NCBI RefSeq assembly: GCF_030272615.1 | Contig: NC_081409.1 | Coordinates: forward strand, 616,388,755-616,452,754 | Reading direction: 5' to 3' | DNA: 64,000 nucleotides | Origin: Cryptomeria japonica | Taxonomy: Eukaryota; Streptophyta; Pinopsida; Cupressales; Cupressaceae | In this document: one piece after another, positions 43,107-55,745 of the stretch | Numbering within the stretch: the stretch's first letter is position 1 | How the letters are laid out: each line of letters opens with the position of its first letter | Program-made: the position numbers and the translations under genes | The notes under the pieces: model-generated | Database searches by the model: none | Told to the model about the DNA's origin: nothing | The model's input: the letters and a program-made list of their open reading frames with translations, nothing else

Positions 43107-45412
43107 ATACACTATTTCCTATTTTAATCCCCCACTCATTCAAATGCTTAGAGTCATACCCTACCGACGTCGTCCCTTGAGCGCCGTAAGTGCAAAAAAT
43201 TGTCACTTTGACAAGTTGTATCTCAGAATCCATGACACCAATTAATGATCTATTTGAACCTACAAGGTTGCATGAGAGATTCCTACAAAATCCTCTCTCA
43301 TATTTTTAAGATTTAGAGTGGTCTTCTTAGGGCAATGTTTTGTCAGTTGGGGAAAAAATCGCCAGTTTCATTCAGTGAAAAGTTGCCACGGGACTAATTT
43401 CTCGTTTTTCTCATCATGACCATAAACTACCAGTTCCAATATGTCTAGTTAAGCATTCTTATCCTAGGTATGCTCCTATCTTATCCCCCCAATCGATCGA
43501 ACACTCAGGGCCATAGCCTACCGACATCATCCCTTGAGCACCCTAAGTGCAAAAAATTGCCAAAATTGGACATGTCGTATCTCAAAATATGCAACACCTA
43601 CGAATGATTCATTTGAACCTACAAGATTGCATGAGGGATTCCTAAAAAATCCTATCTCATATTTACAAGATTCAAGGTGATCTTTTTAGGACAATGATTT
43701 TTCAGTTGGCAAAAAAATCGTTAGTTTCATTCAAGGAAATGTTGCCATAGAGCAAATTTCTCATTCTGCATGTCATGGGTGTGAACCATCAGTTACAATA
43801 CATATGGTTAGGAATTATTACCCTAATAATTCTCCTATATTACCCCCCCCCCCCCCACTCATTCGAACGCTCAGGGCCATACCCTACTAGCGTCATCCCT
43901 TGAGCACCCTAGGTGCAAAAAAAATTGTCAAAATTTGACAAGCCATATCTCAGAATCTGTGGCACCTGCAAATGATCTGTTTGAACCTCTAGGGTCACGT
44001 GAGGGATTCGTATAAAATCCTATCTCTTATTTACAAGATTCAGAGAAGTCATTTTAGGACAACATTTTTTTATTTGGCAAAAAAATCATCAATTTCATTC
44101 AATGAAATGTTGCCATGGGGAGAATTTCTCGTTCTGCATGTCGTGGGTGTGAACTGTGGGTCCCAACACATCTGGTTAGGAATTCTTACCCTAGGAATGC
44201 TCCTTTTTTATCCCCCCCACTCGATCGAATGCATGGGGCCATACCCTACCGACATCGTCCCTTGAGTGCTCTAAGTGGGAAAAATTGTCAAAATTTAACA
44301 GGCCATATCTCAGAAATCGTGGCACTTGCAAAGATATGTTTGAACCTACAGGGTCACATGAGGGATTCCTACAAAATAATATCTTTTATTTAAAATATTT
44401 GGAGCGGTCTTTTAAGGATATCGATTTCTCAGTTAGCAAAAAAATCGTTAGTTTCATTCAATGAAATGTTGCCACAAAGTGAATTTCTTGTTCTTCTCAT
44501 TGTGGGTACAAACCATCAGTCCCATCATATTTGATTAGGCATGCTCCTATTTTACCCCTCCACTCGGTCGAACACTCAAGAGGCATACCCTACCGTCGTC
44601 GTCCCTTGAGTGCCCCAAGTGCGAAAAATTATCAAAATTTGGTAGGTCGTATCTCAAAATCCATGGAACCTGTGAATGATTTGTTTGAACCTACAGGGTC
44701 ATGTGAGGGCTGCCCACAAAATCCTATCTTAGATTTATGAGATTCAGAGTGGTATTTTTAGGACAACGATTTTTCAGTTGGTGAAAAAATCATCAATTTC
44801 ATTCAATGAAATGTTGCCACAGGGAGAATGTCTTATTCTGCACATCATGGGTGTGAAACGTCAGTTCCAACATGTCTAGTTAGGAATTCTTACCCTAGGC
44901 ATGCTCTTATTTTATCCCCCCACTCAGTCAAATGCTCAGGGCCATATCCTACAGGCATCGTCCCTTGAGTGCCCTAAGTGTGAAAAATTGTCAAAATTTG
45001 ATAGGTTGTATTTCCAAATCCGTGGCACCCGCAAATGATCCATCTAAATCTACAAAGTCGTGTGAGAGCTGCCTACAAAATCCTATCTCAGATTTACAAG
45101 ATTCAGAGCGGTCTTTTTAGGACAATGATTTTTTAGCTGGCAAAAAAATTATCAATTTCATTCAATGAAATGTTGCCACAGAGAGAATTTCTTGTTCTGC
45201 ACGTCGGGGGTGCGAACTGTTGATCCCAACACGTTAGGTTAGTCATTCTTACCCTAAGCATGCTCTTGTTTTACCCCCCCACTTGGTCGAATGCTCAGGG
45301 CCATACCCTACAAACGTCGTCCCTTGAGCGCACTAAGTGCGAAAAATTTGCAAAATTTGATAGGTCGTATCTCATAAATCGTGGCACCTGAAAATGATCC
45401 ATTTGAACCTAC
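43107..45412. repeat. 360-bp satellite array, main block
   Basis: Successive copies of a phrase close to CATACCCTACCGACGTCGTC occur at 43,155, 43,512, 43,878, 44,240, 44,584, 44,943 and 45,302. Spacings are 344-366 bp. Each unit also contains CTCAGAATCCGTGGCACC, a TTCATTCAATGAAATGTTGC segment and a poly-C run before CACTCGGTCGAA. Units are roughly 80-90 percent alike by eye. No protein-coding pattern is shared across units. Confidence 0.88.
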
Positions 45413-47055
45413 TATAGCATCATAAATTGTACGCACTTGCTAGGGTGGTACAATTTCACACCTAGTTTAGCACCCGCCTTGGCGCATTTTTCATTTTGCA
45501 TTGCATTTCCCCTTTAGCACTTAATTAATTAAATTAATTAGGTCTAAGGTCCTATTTCATCATCTTCCACATCATAAAGTTGGGCCCTTTCATTAAAGTG
45601 TGCCCCTTTCATTTTATTCTTCCAATACATCATTTAATCAAAATCCCTAATTAGGTTTTATTTTGAACTTGGGGGCTTGATTTCGGGGGTCAAAACATCT
45701 CGAAATCACCTGTAACTTTGGGATTCTCTCTAAAATCATCATATCCAACGACCTTGAAAATTTGGTGAAAAGTTGTCGGGACCATGGCGCCCGAAGTGCA
45801 CACGGTCCTGGACATTTTTCCCGAAATTTTAGGAGCGCGATCTAATCATAAAATAAAGCTTAACCCCAAGAAATTGGTGGGAGATTCAATCTCTAGGTCG
45901 GCCAAAAGTTGAAATTAAGACCTAGGGTTTCATATATAAGAGCTCTCTTTCTTCATTTGAAAGGATACGAATTTTTGGTTTCAAGGGCCTTCTATGCAGC
46001 GAAAGAGCAGATCTTTGAAGACTTCAACAACATTCAACATCCATCCATCAAGCATCTATCAATTTCATTCATCCATTTAGGGTTTTGAAGGCATTGAAGA
46101 ACAATAAGGGATCACCGACTGAAGATTGGCTTGTACCCCTCCCTTGGGGTTGGGTATGATTTCATGTTGTTTTCATGTCTTTGCATAAGCTTCATTATAT
46201 CATTTGTATTCATGCTTTAGATCACTTTGCATCTTGATTTAGAGCATTTACATTATCATTTACAAGCAATTAGGGTTTACTTTCTAGGTTGCTCTAGTTT
46301 GCTTACTTGCATTTTAGGATCTTGCACACACACAAGGTCTGCACACACATTACTTTTACAATACAACTTGGCTATTCGTGGAGGTGGAAATCACCAAAGG
46401 AGGGGTTTGACTAAGGCAAAACCCTATATAGCCGCCCAAAACACCTTTTCAGATATAAGTGCAGATTTCGGGATTCAGACGACGTCGCAAGTTGCAGATC
46501 CGGAAGAGGCAGACTGAGACGGAACAACACACCAAATTTTAGAGCAAAAGACCAAGACAGGGGCATGGGGCGCCCTGGTCCTGCCAGGACAGGGGCGCTG
46601 GGCTCCCTAGTCCTTCTGTCAGACAACAATTTTTAGCATTTTTGACAGCTTTTCAGGTTGCAAAACAGCAGTTTCAGGAGCAGTTTTAGGGGCAGAATCA
46701 GGACGGTGGGGCCTGCGCCCTCGCCCCGAACATTTTCACTCATATTTTAACACTGGGTATGCATTTACATTCTTGTCTTGTCCTTGTGTTTATAGCTTTC
46801 CATTATTTAAGTTCAATTCTGCAATCTTGTTATTAGTTTATACTTGCACATTGGGGTTAGGAATTGAACTTGCATCATTTTATTTTTCAATTACAACAAA
46901 GGAATAGAAATCCTAATAGGTAGCCCGTGGCTCTCTCTTCCACAAAAAGAAGTAGCCAATTGTGTGATACCTCTAGGCTCTTTTGTATTCCACAAATGTG
47001 TGATTGAAAGTGAGATTAGGGCATGTTTTCTTAGTGCCACTTTTTCCCCCACACA
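45413..47055 (+). mobile_element. Solo LTR (1.64 kb) inside the 360-bp satellite
   Basis: This 1,643-bp insertion is flanked by CCTAC (45,408-45,412 and 47,056-47,060) and splits a satellite unit at GAACCTACAGGG. It begins TATAGCATCATAAATTG, probably TGTAGC with one transition, and ends CCACACA. A TATA box (CATATATAAG, 45,931-45,940) and a GC-rich GGGGCATGGGGCGCC motif are present. There is no coding capacity. It resembles the solo LTR at 16,043 at its start and in the GC-rich motif. Confidence 0.82.
45931..45940 (+). promoter_or_regulatory. TATA box in the solo LTR
   Basis: CATATATAAG lies 5' of a CT-rich stretch (AGCTCTCTTTCTTC), a common plant core-promoter layout. Confidence 0.5.
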
Positions 47056-47620
47056 CCTACAGGGTTGCATGAGGGATGCCTACAAAATCAAATTTAATGA
47101 AATGTTGCCACGAAGCAAATTTATCATTCTGCTCATTGTGGGTGCATACCATCAGTCCTAGAACATCCATTTAGGCATTCTTACCATAGGCATGCTCTTG
47201 TTTTACCCCCCCACTCGGTCGAACGCTCAGGACCATACCTTATCGACGTCGTCCCTTGAGCATCCTAAGTGTGAAAAAATTGTCAAAATTTGACACACTG
47301 TATCTTGAAAACCGTGGCACCTACAAATGATCTGTTTAAACCTACAAGGTCACGTGAATGCTTCCTACAAAATCCTATCCCAAATTTACAAGATTTGAAG
47401 CAGTCTTTTTAGGACAATGATTTTTCAGATGGCAAAAAATCGCCAGTTTCATTCAATGAAATATTTCCATGAAGCGAATTTCTCATTCTATTCATCATGG
47501 GTGCAAACTGTTAGTCCCAGCACCTTCGGTTAGGAATTCTTTCCCTAGGCATGCTCCTATTTTACCCCCCCACTTGGTTGAATGCTTAGGGCCATACCCC
47601 TATGGTAGTCATGTTTGTCT
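47056..47620. repeat. 360-bp satellite array, continuation after the solo LTR
   Basis: The interrupted unit resumes at CCTACAGGGTTGC with an internal deletion, followed by unit starts at 47,234 and 47,593 (359 bp apart). Confidence 0.85.
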
Positions 47621-48154
47621 AATCTCAAAGGATGTTAGTTACACCTACCTAGTGAGTTCATTTAAAATTCTTTTTTATCTATATGATGTTGCTGAGGTAG
47701 GTGATTGTATGAAGCAGACACCCTTCTAAGAGCTCAACTACCCAGATGACTGAAGAGGATTTTCACTAGCTTGGACCCAATTACTGTCTCATCCAAGGCC
47801 TATTGGGTGCAACAGGCATCTCATCCAAGAATATAAACCCTAATTTTGAAAGTTTTGGTAGTGACAAAGGGTTCCAAGTGGCCACTTTATCAGTTCTTTT
47901 ATCTTGTTCATACGTTGGAACTTCAGCCCCATATTCTTTAAGCAGCATATGAAACACAATTTGTTACGTTGAATTAAGCATGATGAGGATATATAGAGAA
48001 GATGAATGCAAAGAGCAGGTTGAATTGGTGTTTAAGTGAGAGGTGAAGAAAAATCCCATTCTCAGAATATAATAAAGAATTTTTAGATTCAAGGAATTTA
48101 TTTTCTCAATTGATAATTGATAGCCCTCAAAATTGAGGTGAACAAAACAATATA
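47621..48154. other. Spacer, nothing recognised
   Basis: No repeat, domain or RNA gene could be supported. Confidence 0.4.
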
Positions 48155-48365
48155 GCTACAACAATGTACTCATGTTCAAATACATTGTATATCATCAATA
48201 CAACTAAACTAGTTTACTCATGCACAAATACATTATATATCAACAATACAACCACACCAATGTGTTCATGTATAAATACATTGTATATATTTGTAGTTAT
48301 GTACAAATACATTGTATATCATCATAACAAAGTTACATCAATGTACTTATATACAAATACAACAT
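48155..48365. repeat. Minisatellite, about 45-60 bp units
   Basis: The phrase CAAATACATTGTATATCATC recurs, with variation, about four to five times, alternating with AATGTACTCATG-like segments. Confidence 0.7.
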
Positions 48366-48479
48366 CCCACTTCATGTGCATCAAACACCCTCATATCTTG
48401 AGAGAAAAGCTTACATAGAGCAATCTCTGCATATAAATGAAGACCAACATAAGCAATGTGAACATCAAAAAGACCTACA

Positions 48480-48868
48480 TTTTCAAGAGTTGTTAATCAA
48501 CACATAAAAAACATGATTATAAATGGAGAGATGGGATTATATCGAGTGTACCTACTACATTGATGCAAAAATCATAATGCAATGGTGTTGTAATGATTCA
48601 AAAAGACCTGCATTAGAATAAAGGTTTTATGATCATTATTTGAAATGAAATGCATGATAATAAACGAAGATGTCAGATTAACAAAGAGGTAGGATTATAC
48701 AAACTATATCAAGTGTACCCACTACTTGATGCAATAGTGATGTTCATCAAAGTAGACTTGTATTTTTAACACATTCTTAATATACATGTAAAAAACTTGA
48801 ACATTAAGGTTTTATGATTGTTATTTGAGACGAAATGCATGATAAAAAAAATATGAGATAATAAAAAC
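48480..48868. repeat. Diverged direct duplication of about 180-200 bp
   Basis: AAGGTTTTATGATCATTATT with GAAATGCATGATAA occurs near 48,622 and again near 48,803. ATCGAGTGTACCTACTAC occurs near 48,541 and a close match near 48,709. No coding frame is shared. Confidence 0.55.
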
Positions 48869-51820
48869 CTAATACTCAAGTGTGCCTAAAGGGTCATCTC
48901 TTTGCTTAAGAGTATCCAGTATTGCTTCTTGATCAACACTACTCACTATCCATATCTCTTTTGTCTTTGATCTTTCTTGATGCTTCAACAACTTGACATT
49001 TATAGCTATGATAAGGTGTGAATACATGAGAATGGTTTTGTATCTCTAGTAGTCTTCAAATCTAGGTATGCAATTCTTTCTAATCATGTATGTTCGCAAC
49101 CAAGTTCCTGCAACAACAACTGAACCTTTAGGATATGTACACACCATGCCAACCAATAGTCTGAACTCTCTTCATTCCCCTATGGTGCAACCACTACAAA
49201 AATATGTCCTGGTTGTAGAAGATCTAAAAGACAATCATACTCAACTGAACTTTCCATATCATCATTTGACATGAATATTGTTTGAGATAAAGGAGTTAGA
49301 TATTGTGGAACACACATATCAACCCACTCACCTAACTTGAACTAATCCCAATTATACTAAACATAACTCTGACAAAAATAAGCCAGCTCTCGTATCCAAA
49401 TGGTCCATGTACTTGCATCCGAGTTGTGAAATGAATGCATCTTTGAAGAATCTTTAATAGTTTGATAATCCAATCTGTCTCCCACTGTGCCCTCCTCAAC
49501 CAACCAAAAGAATCTGCACACTACTAAATCAAGTGTCCCTCCTTGTGACAATGCTAAACTACACCAATCAACAATATAACATGCATAAGAGAAATTTGCA
49601 CCTGAAATCCTCAATTTCTCCTTAACCAGACTCTCTTCAAACATGCACCTTCTCCATCATGTTCCCTCTTCCCATTCCCTACTTTAAAAAAACTCCAAAT
49701 ATGAGGTATATTTCTCTCTACATGCATTCTACTCAACCAATAAAACATACAAGCATTCTTGAATTGACCCATCCAGTTATCTGGCCATATGAGATGACGA
49801 TCAATTGCAATACATTTCTCCTACAAGAACTCAAAAAAATTCTCAAAACACTATTTCACATACTCGAAGGAGTGTGATCTATCATCACTCATATACAAAT
49901 GATACTCCCTGATTATCTTCTTGTCCTCTTCTATACTATTAGGGGCATGTCTATATGTTATGTGAACAAAAATAGCAATCTAGATTGAATTGTAATATTG
50001 AGACTGTACCTCATTTTGTGGTTGCAATGTACAGTTTTCTGTAAAATCAACCACCGATATAATAGTGCCAATCGGGAAAGAGTTCTTACACATCCTGAAC
50101 TATTGATCAAACCATTGAGACCTATGGGTGTGCCTTGCATACTTGTAGAAATTTTTTTCCTTAAAATCCAAAATAAAATCAGCAACACTAACTTCTTTAG
50201 AGACGAACTCGCATCTAGAACCTTCACACCCACTCTTCAAAGTATATTTCACTGTCTCATATATTTTTTTCTCAACAATATTCTCTCCAAACTCATGTTC
50301 ACTACCCTCATGAAAACATGAAACAAACTTTGACAACCCACCACATTGTGAGCACTTCTCATTCAAAAAATCATGTCTATAGAAAAAGCAGCCATCATCT
50401 CTATGACACAAAAACAAATCTAACAAGTCTCTTGATGATCTCGAAAATTGCATTGCACCACACTCCTGCAACATATCATTAGTATGCATCATATAATGAA
50501 TATGACATAACAGTTCATGGTACATTGAAAACTCCACATGGTATTTGCAACAAAAATTATTATGAATCTTAATGGGTACACAATAAAATGACTTCAAAGA
50601 TTCAAAGGCCCTTTGCAATATTTTCAAAGTTGGATGTTCTTCACAAAAACAATCGTGCAACATTGTTTGCCTTGATTCCAAGAAATGTTTGGGATACGGA
50701 GTGCGGTCTCAGTTGCTGATTCTTAATTTCAAAACATCCTTTACATTGGGTGATACTATAGAATTAGAGTGCCAAAATTGTTGAATTTCCTCCTTTACAT
50801 TGTCAATCAACTTTCTATCAACACGTGGAAGCCTCCCACAAAAAGCCCATGTATCATGTTGAAGGGGATCATCGAGTCTTTGTCTTCTTGCAAGTGCTCT
50901 ATTCAAAGTGTTACGGTTTATGTTCAAATCAACACAAGTTTGTCTCATAAAATGAGCCTTCCTCAATTGATGGCTTACTAAGGAGGTTGTAATCACTCTT
51001 CGAGCGGCTTTGTTATCTTTTTCCTTGCTATTCTTTCCAATAGAATTGAGAGCATCAAAAATATTTTTTACAATAATAGAATTTTTCTCCATCTTCTTGT
51101 TCATACGAATCTTCAATTTGGATAGCAATGGTCTCATCTTTTGCATCTTTAGCAATTGAACAAAAATTTGGCATTACTCGGTCAATGTCTTATTGCTAAA
51201 ATATTGGTTGAAAAGTTGTGTATCCCACAATTGAATGGTTCTTGTTGACCTCTTTCCTTCAATATTGGCAATAATGTTCTTATCAATTTCAAGTAACCAT
51301 TTTGGGGTCCTCGAAGGTCTTGAATTTGGAATTTGTCTTTCATCCATGAGAGGGTCTTCATTTCTCATGTAATTTGGCATTACATATGACCCACTTGGTT
51401 GAACAATTCCACCTTCAATGTCAAGATTTTCCAAATGGTCACCTCCAATGTCAATTCCCAAATTTTCACCTTCAATGTCAACACCCACATTTTCACCTTC
51501 ATTGTCAATTACCACATTTACACTTTCAATTCCCACATTTTCATTCATAAATTAAATATCATGTTGAGCATTTTCGATATCTATTTCAACATTGTCATTC
51601 CTACTTTGAATATCATGTTCAACATTTTCAATAACTTGCTCAGCATTTTCAAATTCAATTTCTCTTCACTCGAAGTGACATTTGCAAATTCTTCACCAAT
51701 ATTTGACATATCTTTTCTTCTCCTTCTATGACCTTCTCTATCTCTTTGTCTATATACTTCTATTTGATCATTTGAAAGCTTTATTTTATGTTTATGCTTT
51801 TGACGACTGTTGCTCCCCAT
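48869..51820 (-). pseudogene. Right gene of the 40-52 kb locus: transposase-like protein, decayed
   Basis: About 980 codons run on the minus strand from MGSNSRQKHKHK (51,820) to GTLEY-stop (48,869). In order they show a basic N-terminus, RLDDPLQHDTWAFCGRLPRV, LKRAFESLK-type helices, a Cys/His-rich zone (CCKYHVEF, CHRDDGC, CSQCGG, GCEGSRCEF), VVDFTENCTLQPQNEVQSQY (about 50,055-50,000), PDNWMGQFKNACMF (about 49,785), NGKREHDGEGAC (about 49,660), FFWLVEEG, STWTIW, then GHIFVVVAP, YWLAWC and GTWLR. The D, D and E/D in the three central blocks are spaced like a DDE nuclease core (inference). I recognise the layout from unnamed land-plant proteins but cannot name the superfamily. There are about ten lesions, including frameshifts near 51,560 and 49,640. 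Confidence 0.6.
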
Positions 51821-51997
51821 TATACCTACAAAAAGATGCTCCTAAATGATTGACAATGCCAAATTTGTCCACAAGAATCTCTCAAAAGTTGTATTCTATC
51901 ACTTTCTGTCTAAAAACTAGTGAATGTCCACCTACAAAACGAATGTGTGGGCCATTGGAATGCACAAAATGGACCACAAGCCTATTTTTGTATGGTG

Positions 51998-52020
51998 CAA
52001 AAATCGGATATCTGATTTTT
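51998..52020. repeat. Inverted subterminal motif, right copy
   Basis: This stretch contains AAATCGGATATCTGATTT and pairs in inverted orientation with 40,276-40,298. It lies about 180 bp upstream of the right gene's start. Confidence 0.7.
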
Positions 52021-52083
52021 ATACATATTTTTCCCTAGCCCTACAAAAAATTCTTGTTGGCACCCATTTTTTGAATGTTGGCA

Positions 52084-52905
<822 letters not shown>

Positions 52906-53028
52906 GAACATATACTGGTTTATTATTTTCATCCTTGAACCTCATGCTTACTCTTAGGGGGTGATTTGAACTTATTTTTGTAAGTAGTATTGGAACTACT
53001 TTTTATATTGTAATAATGGTTCATCTTC

Positions 53029-53322
53029 CCACCTTAGGACACAATATAACCCCTTAGGAAACCATTTGAACCCTTGGGGTTCATCTTGTGTTGTTAGGGG
53101 TCATATGGTGTCTCGTGACCCCTTAGAACACCATATGATCCTTGGGACACCATATGGTGTCGTTAGGGGTTGTATGGTGTCCTGTGACCCCTTAGGATGC
53201 CATACGACCCCTAACGACACCATATGACCCCTTAGGTGTTGTTAGGAGTTGTATGGTGTCCTAAGGGGTCATATGGTGTCCTATGACCCCTTAGGACACC
53301 ATATGAGTCCTTAGGACACCAT
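53029..53322. repeat. Palindromic 20/30-bp minisatellite, left part
   Basis: Units such as GGTGTCCTAAGGGGTCATAT and their reverse complements begin here and are cut by element J at 53,322. Confidence 0.88.
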
Positions 53323-53642
53323 TGTTAGAGTAAAGGTTTTAATTTAATCATGTTGATTAAATTACCTTTATTCCTCTCTTAAGATTTCACTTTAGTTTGC
53401 ATTTGTGACATTTAATAATTATATTAATTATTAAATGTCTACCTATTAGGGTTTCTTTTAGGGTTGCACAATATCCTTTTATAAGGATTCATCATTGTAA
53501 TTTATCTCTCTCTTGGATGAATACATTTTTTCAGCTTTTAGAGCACCCTTGCTTGTTTGTCTCCATCTCTTCTTTCTATGACAGGTTATTTGCATGCAGG
53601 TGATCTTCGGGGTCTGTGAAGTTGGCTTTCTCAACTTCTACA
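53323..53642 (+). repeat. 5' LTR of element J
   Basis: It runs from TGTTAGAGTAAAGG to CAACTTCTACA, with a TATA box TTTTATAAGG at 53,477-53,486. Confidence 0.92.
53477..53486 (+). promoter_or_regulatory. TATA box of J 5' LTR
   Basis: TTTTATAAGG is identical in the 3' LTR at 55,580-55,589. Confidence 0.5.
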
Positions 53643-54009
53643 TGGTATTAGAGCTCCAGACCTGCTGCTCCCTGTTCGTCTTCTGAAGAATTTGGAGCTA
53701 CGAGGGTTAGATTTGATTTTCTGGTTTTGGTTGCATCAGATCTGTGTTTGTCTTCTGTTTTTTATTTTGGAATAGGGGGTTTTTTTTTCGGTGCACTTTG
53801 GGCCCAAACGGACCTCACCGTTGAGCTCGTAGTGCCCAAAAACCCCTATTTTCATATAAAATTCATCCGATTTGGACACAGTTGCTCCAGAAGGCAAAAT
53901 TTTTTTGCCCCAAGGCCGTACGACCCTAGGGCACGCAATTCGAGATGAGAAAATTCAAAAAAATCAAAAAATAAAATAAAAAACTGTGGTTTTTTGTTTT
54001 TTGGAAGGC

Positions 54010-54240
54010 GCAGCCAGTATATTATCATTGCGCGCCACCGGTGCGCAGCCCGGCGGCCACCGCCGCCGGCGGTAACCCGCCCACGCACCGCCGACGTGCC
54101 ACCTGCCGCCTGCGCGCTGCCATCCGCCCGCCCGCAGCCCGTGCACCGCCTGCGCCCAGCCCGCGTGCCGCCCTTCGCCCCTGCACCGCCCCCGCACTGC
54201 TGCCTCCGAGCTAGCCCCTGGTCGCCCAGCAGACCAGGGG
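54010..54240. other. GC-rich internal segment of element J
   Basis: A CG-dense stretch (CGCGCCACCGG, CCGCCGCCGGCGG and similar) lies in an otherwise AT-rich region. Both strands give Pro/Arg/Ala-rich open frames with no known domain, so it is not called as a gene. Confidence 0.6.
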
Positions 54241-55425
54241 CTTATTTTTTTTTAGCCCTTGAGGGCTATAAGGGCCTATCTGGGCTCTTTTGGAGCTGTT
54301 TTACAAAATCAGGCATAACTTGGGCGTCCGATCTCCATTTTTCGAAAACGAATAGGCGTTGGAAAGTTGGTTTCGAGCTCGATCTAATTGATGCAGGTCT
54401 TTTTCTCTGATTTTGCCATTTTGTAGTGTTTTTTTCCAGTCAAAGTCAGAACAAATTTTTTGCATTCCAGGAGACGTAGAATGAGCATCCGACCTCCGTT
54501 TTTCGAAAAATTTATATTTTCGGAAAGCGTGTTCTATGTACTTTCCAGAAATATGATTTTTTTTTTCTGGATTATGCTCCATGCATATTTTATTCAATTT
54601 TTTTCTTTTCAGCACTCTGGTGGATATCATGGTTGTTTCAGGTCCTAGGATCTCTTTTCTGAGTAGGATGTCTCTGCTTTGATTCTCGTTTCTATTTCCA
54701 GTCTTCTTATCATTGTAGCTTGTAATTATGCAAACGTACTGAGATAAAGTGCCATAATGCATTGTTTACTTGGAATCTTGCATATCAAGTGCCATGAGGG
54801 GGTTGATGTTTGCCTTTGTTTGCCATCTTCCTTTGTCAAGTGAGTGTTCCTTCCACGACATTCGCCTCATGATGCTATGTTTCAGCACCTTTGATGTTCT
54901 TGGTTCTTCGTCATGCAATTGTTTTTGGCTGTCCTTTTCAGTGTTCCTATCCCTCTCCCACTTCCGCATTATGGGGAGGTTTATCCTGTTGGTTCTAATG
55001 CTTTCGTGGTTCGATTGATCAGCTCTTCAGGCTTTGGTTTCTCATGCCATCTGTATCTTCGATTTCAGTTGTTTTGCCTTGTTTGCCTCCTGATTCGAGT
55101 AGTGTCATTTGAGGGCACTCATGCAGATTACAGTCTTCTCTACCTGGTCATGTTCTAGTTCAGTGGATGTTCTTTAGATCAGCAGTTATTCTTTGATAGA
55201 GTTTGCATGTTCTTCATGCTTCAGTGGTGTTCTTCCATCTCTTTTTGGAGTAGAGTTTTGTTCCCATGTGGTTTTCTTTATTTCTCCACTTTACAGAGAT
55301 TTGGTTGTAATTGGGTACCTGATCAGGCCTTGTTGCTGGGACCCAAGTTTACTTTCTTGCATTGTAGTTACCTTTGCTTTCTTGCACATGTTTGTAACTG
55401 CACTTTTGCTCATCTTAAGGGGGGG

Positions 55426-55745
55426 TGTTAGAGTAAAGGTTTTAATTTTATCATGTTGATTAAATTACCTTTATTCCTCTCTTAAGATTTCACTTTAGTT
55501 TGCATTTGTGACATTTAATAATTATATTAATTATTAAATGTCTACCTATTAGGGTTTCTTTTAGGGTTGCACAATATCCTTTTATAAGGATTCATCATTG
55601 TAATTTATCTCTCTCTTGGATGAATACATTTTTTCAGCTTTCAGAGCACCCTTTCTTGTTTGTCTCCATCTCTTCTTTCTGTGACAGGTTATTTGCATGC
55701 AGGTGATCTTTGGGGTCTGTGAAGTTGGCTTTCTCAACTTCTACA
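55426..55745 (+). repeat. 3' LTR of element J
   Basis: It is nearly identical to the 5' LTR and preceded by a run of eight or nine G. Confidence 0.92.

Larger units (their letters stand above)
53323..55745 (+). mobile_element. Young non-coding LTR element J (TRIM/LARD-like)
   Basis: Two 320-bp LTRs (53,323-53,642 and 55,426-55,745) differ at about five positions by eye, roughly 98 percent identity. They enclose 1.78 kb with a primer site (TGGTATTAGAGC, 53,643-53,654) and a G-rich polypurine tract (55,417-55,425). A perfect ACCAT duplication flanks it (53,318-53,322; 55,746-55,750). No gag or pol domain is found, so it must have depended on another element's proteins. It interrupts the minisatellite and is the best-preserved insertion here. 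Confidence 0.92.

Noticed and set aside
53994-54410. Pro/Arg-rich frame across the GC-rich segment
   Set aside because: Both strands give similar low-complexity proteins; no domain, and it sits in a non-coding LTR element.
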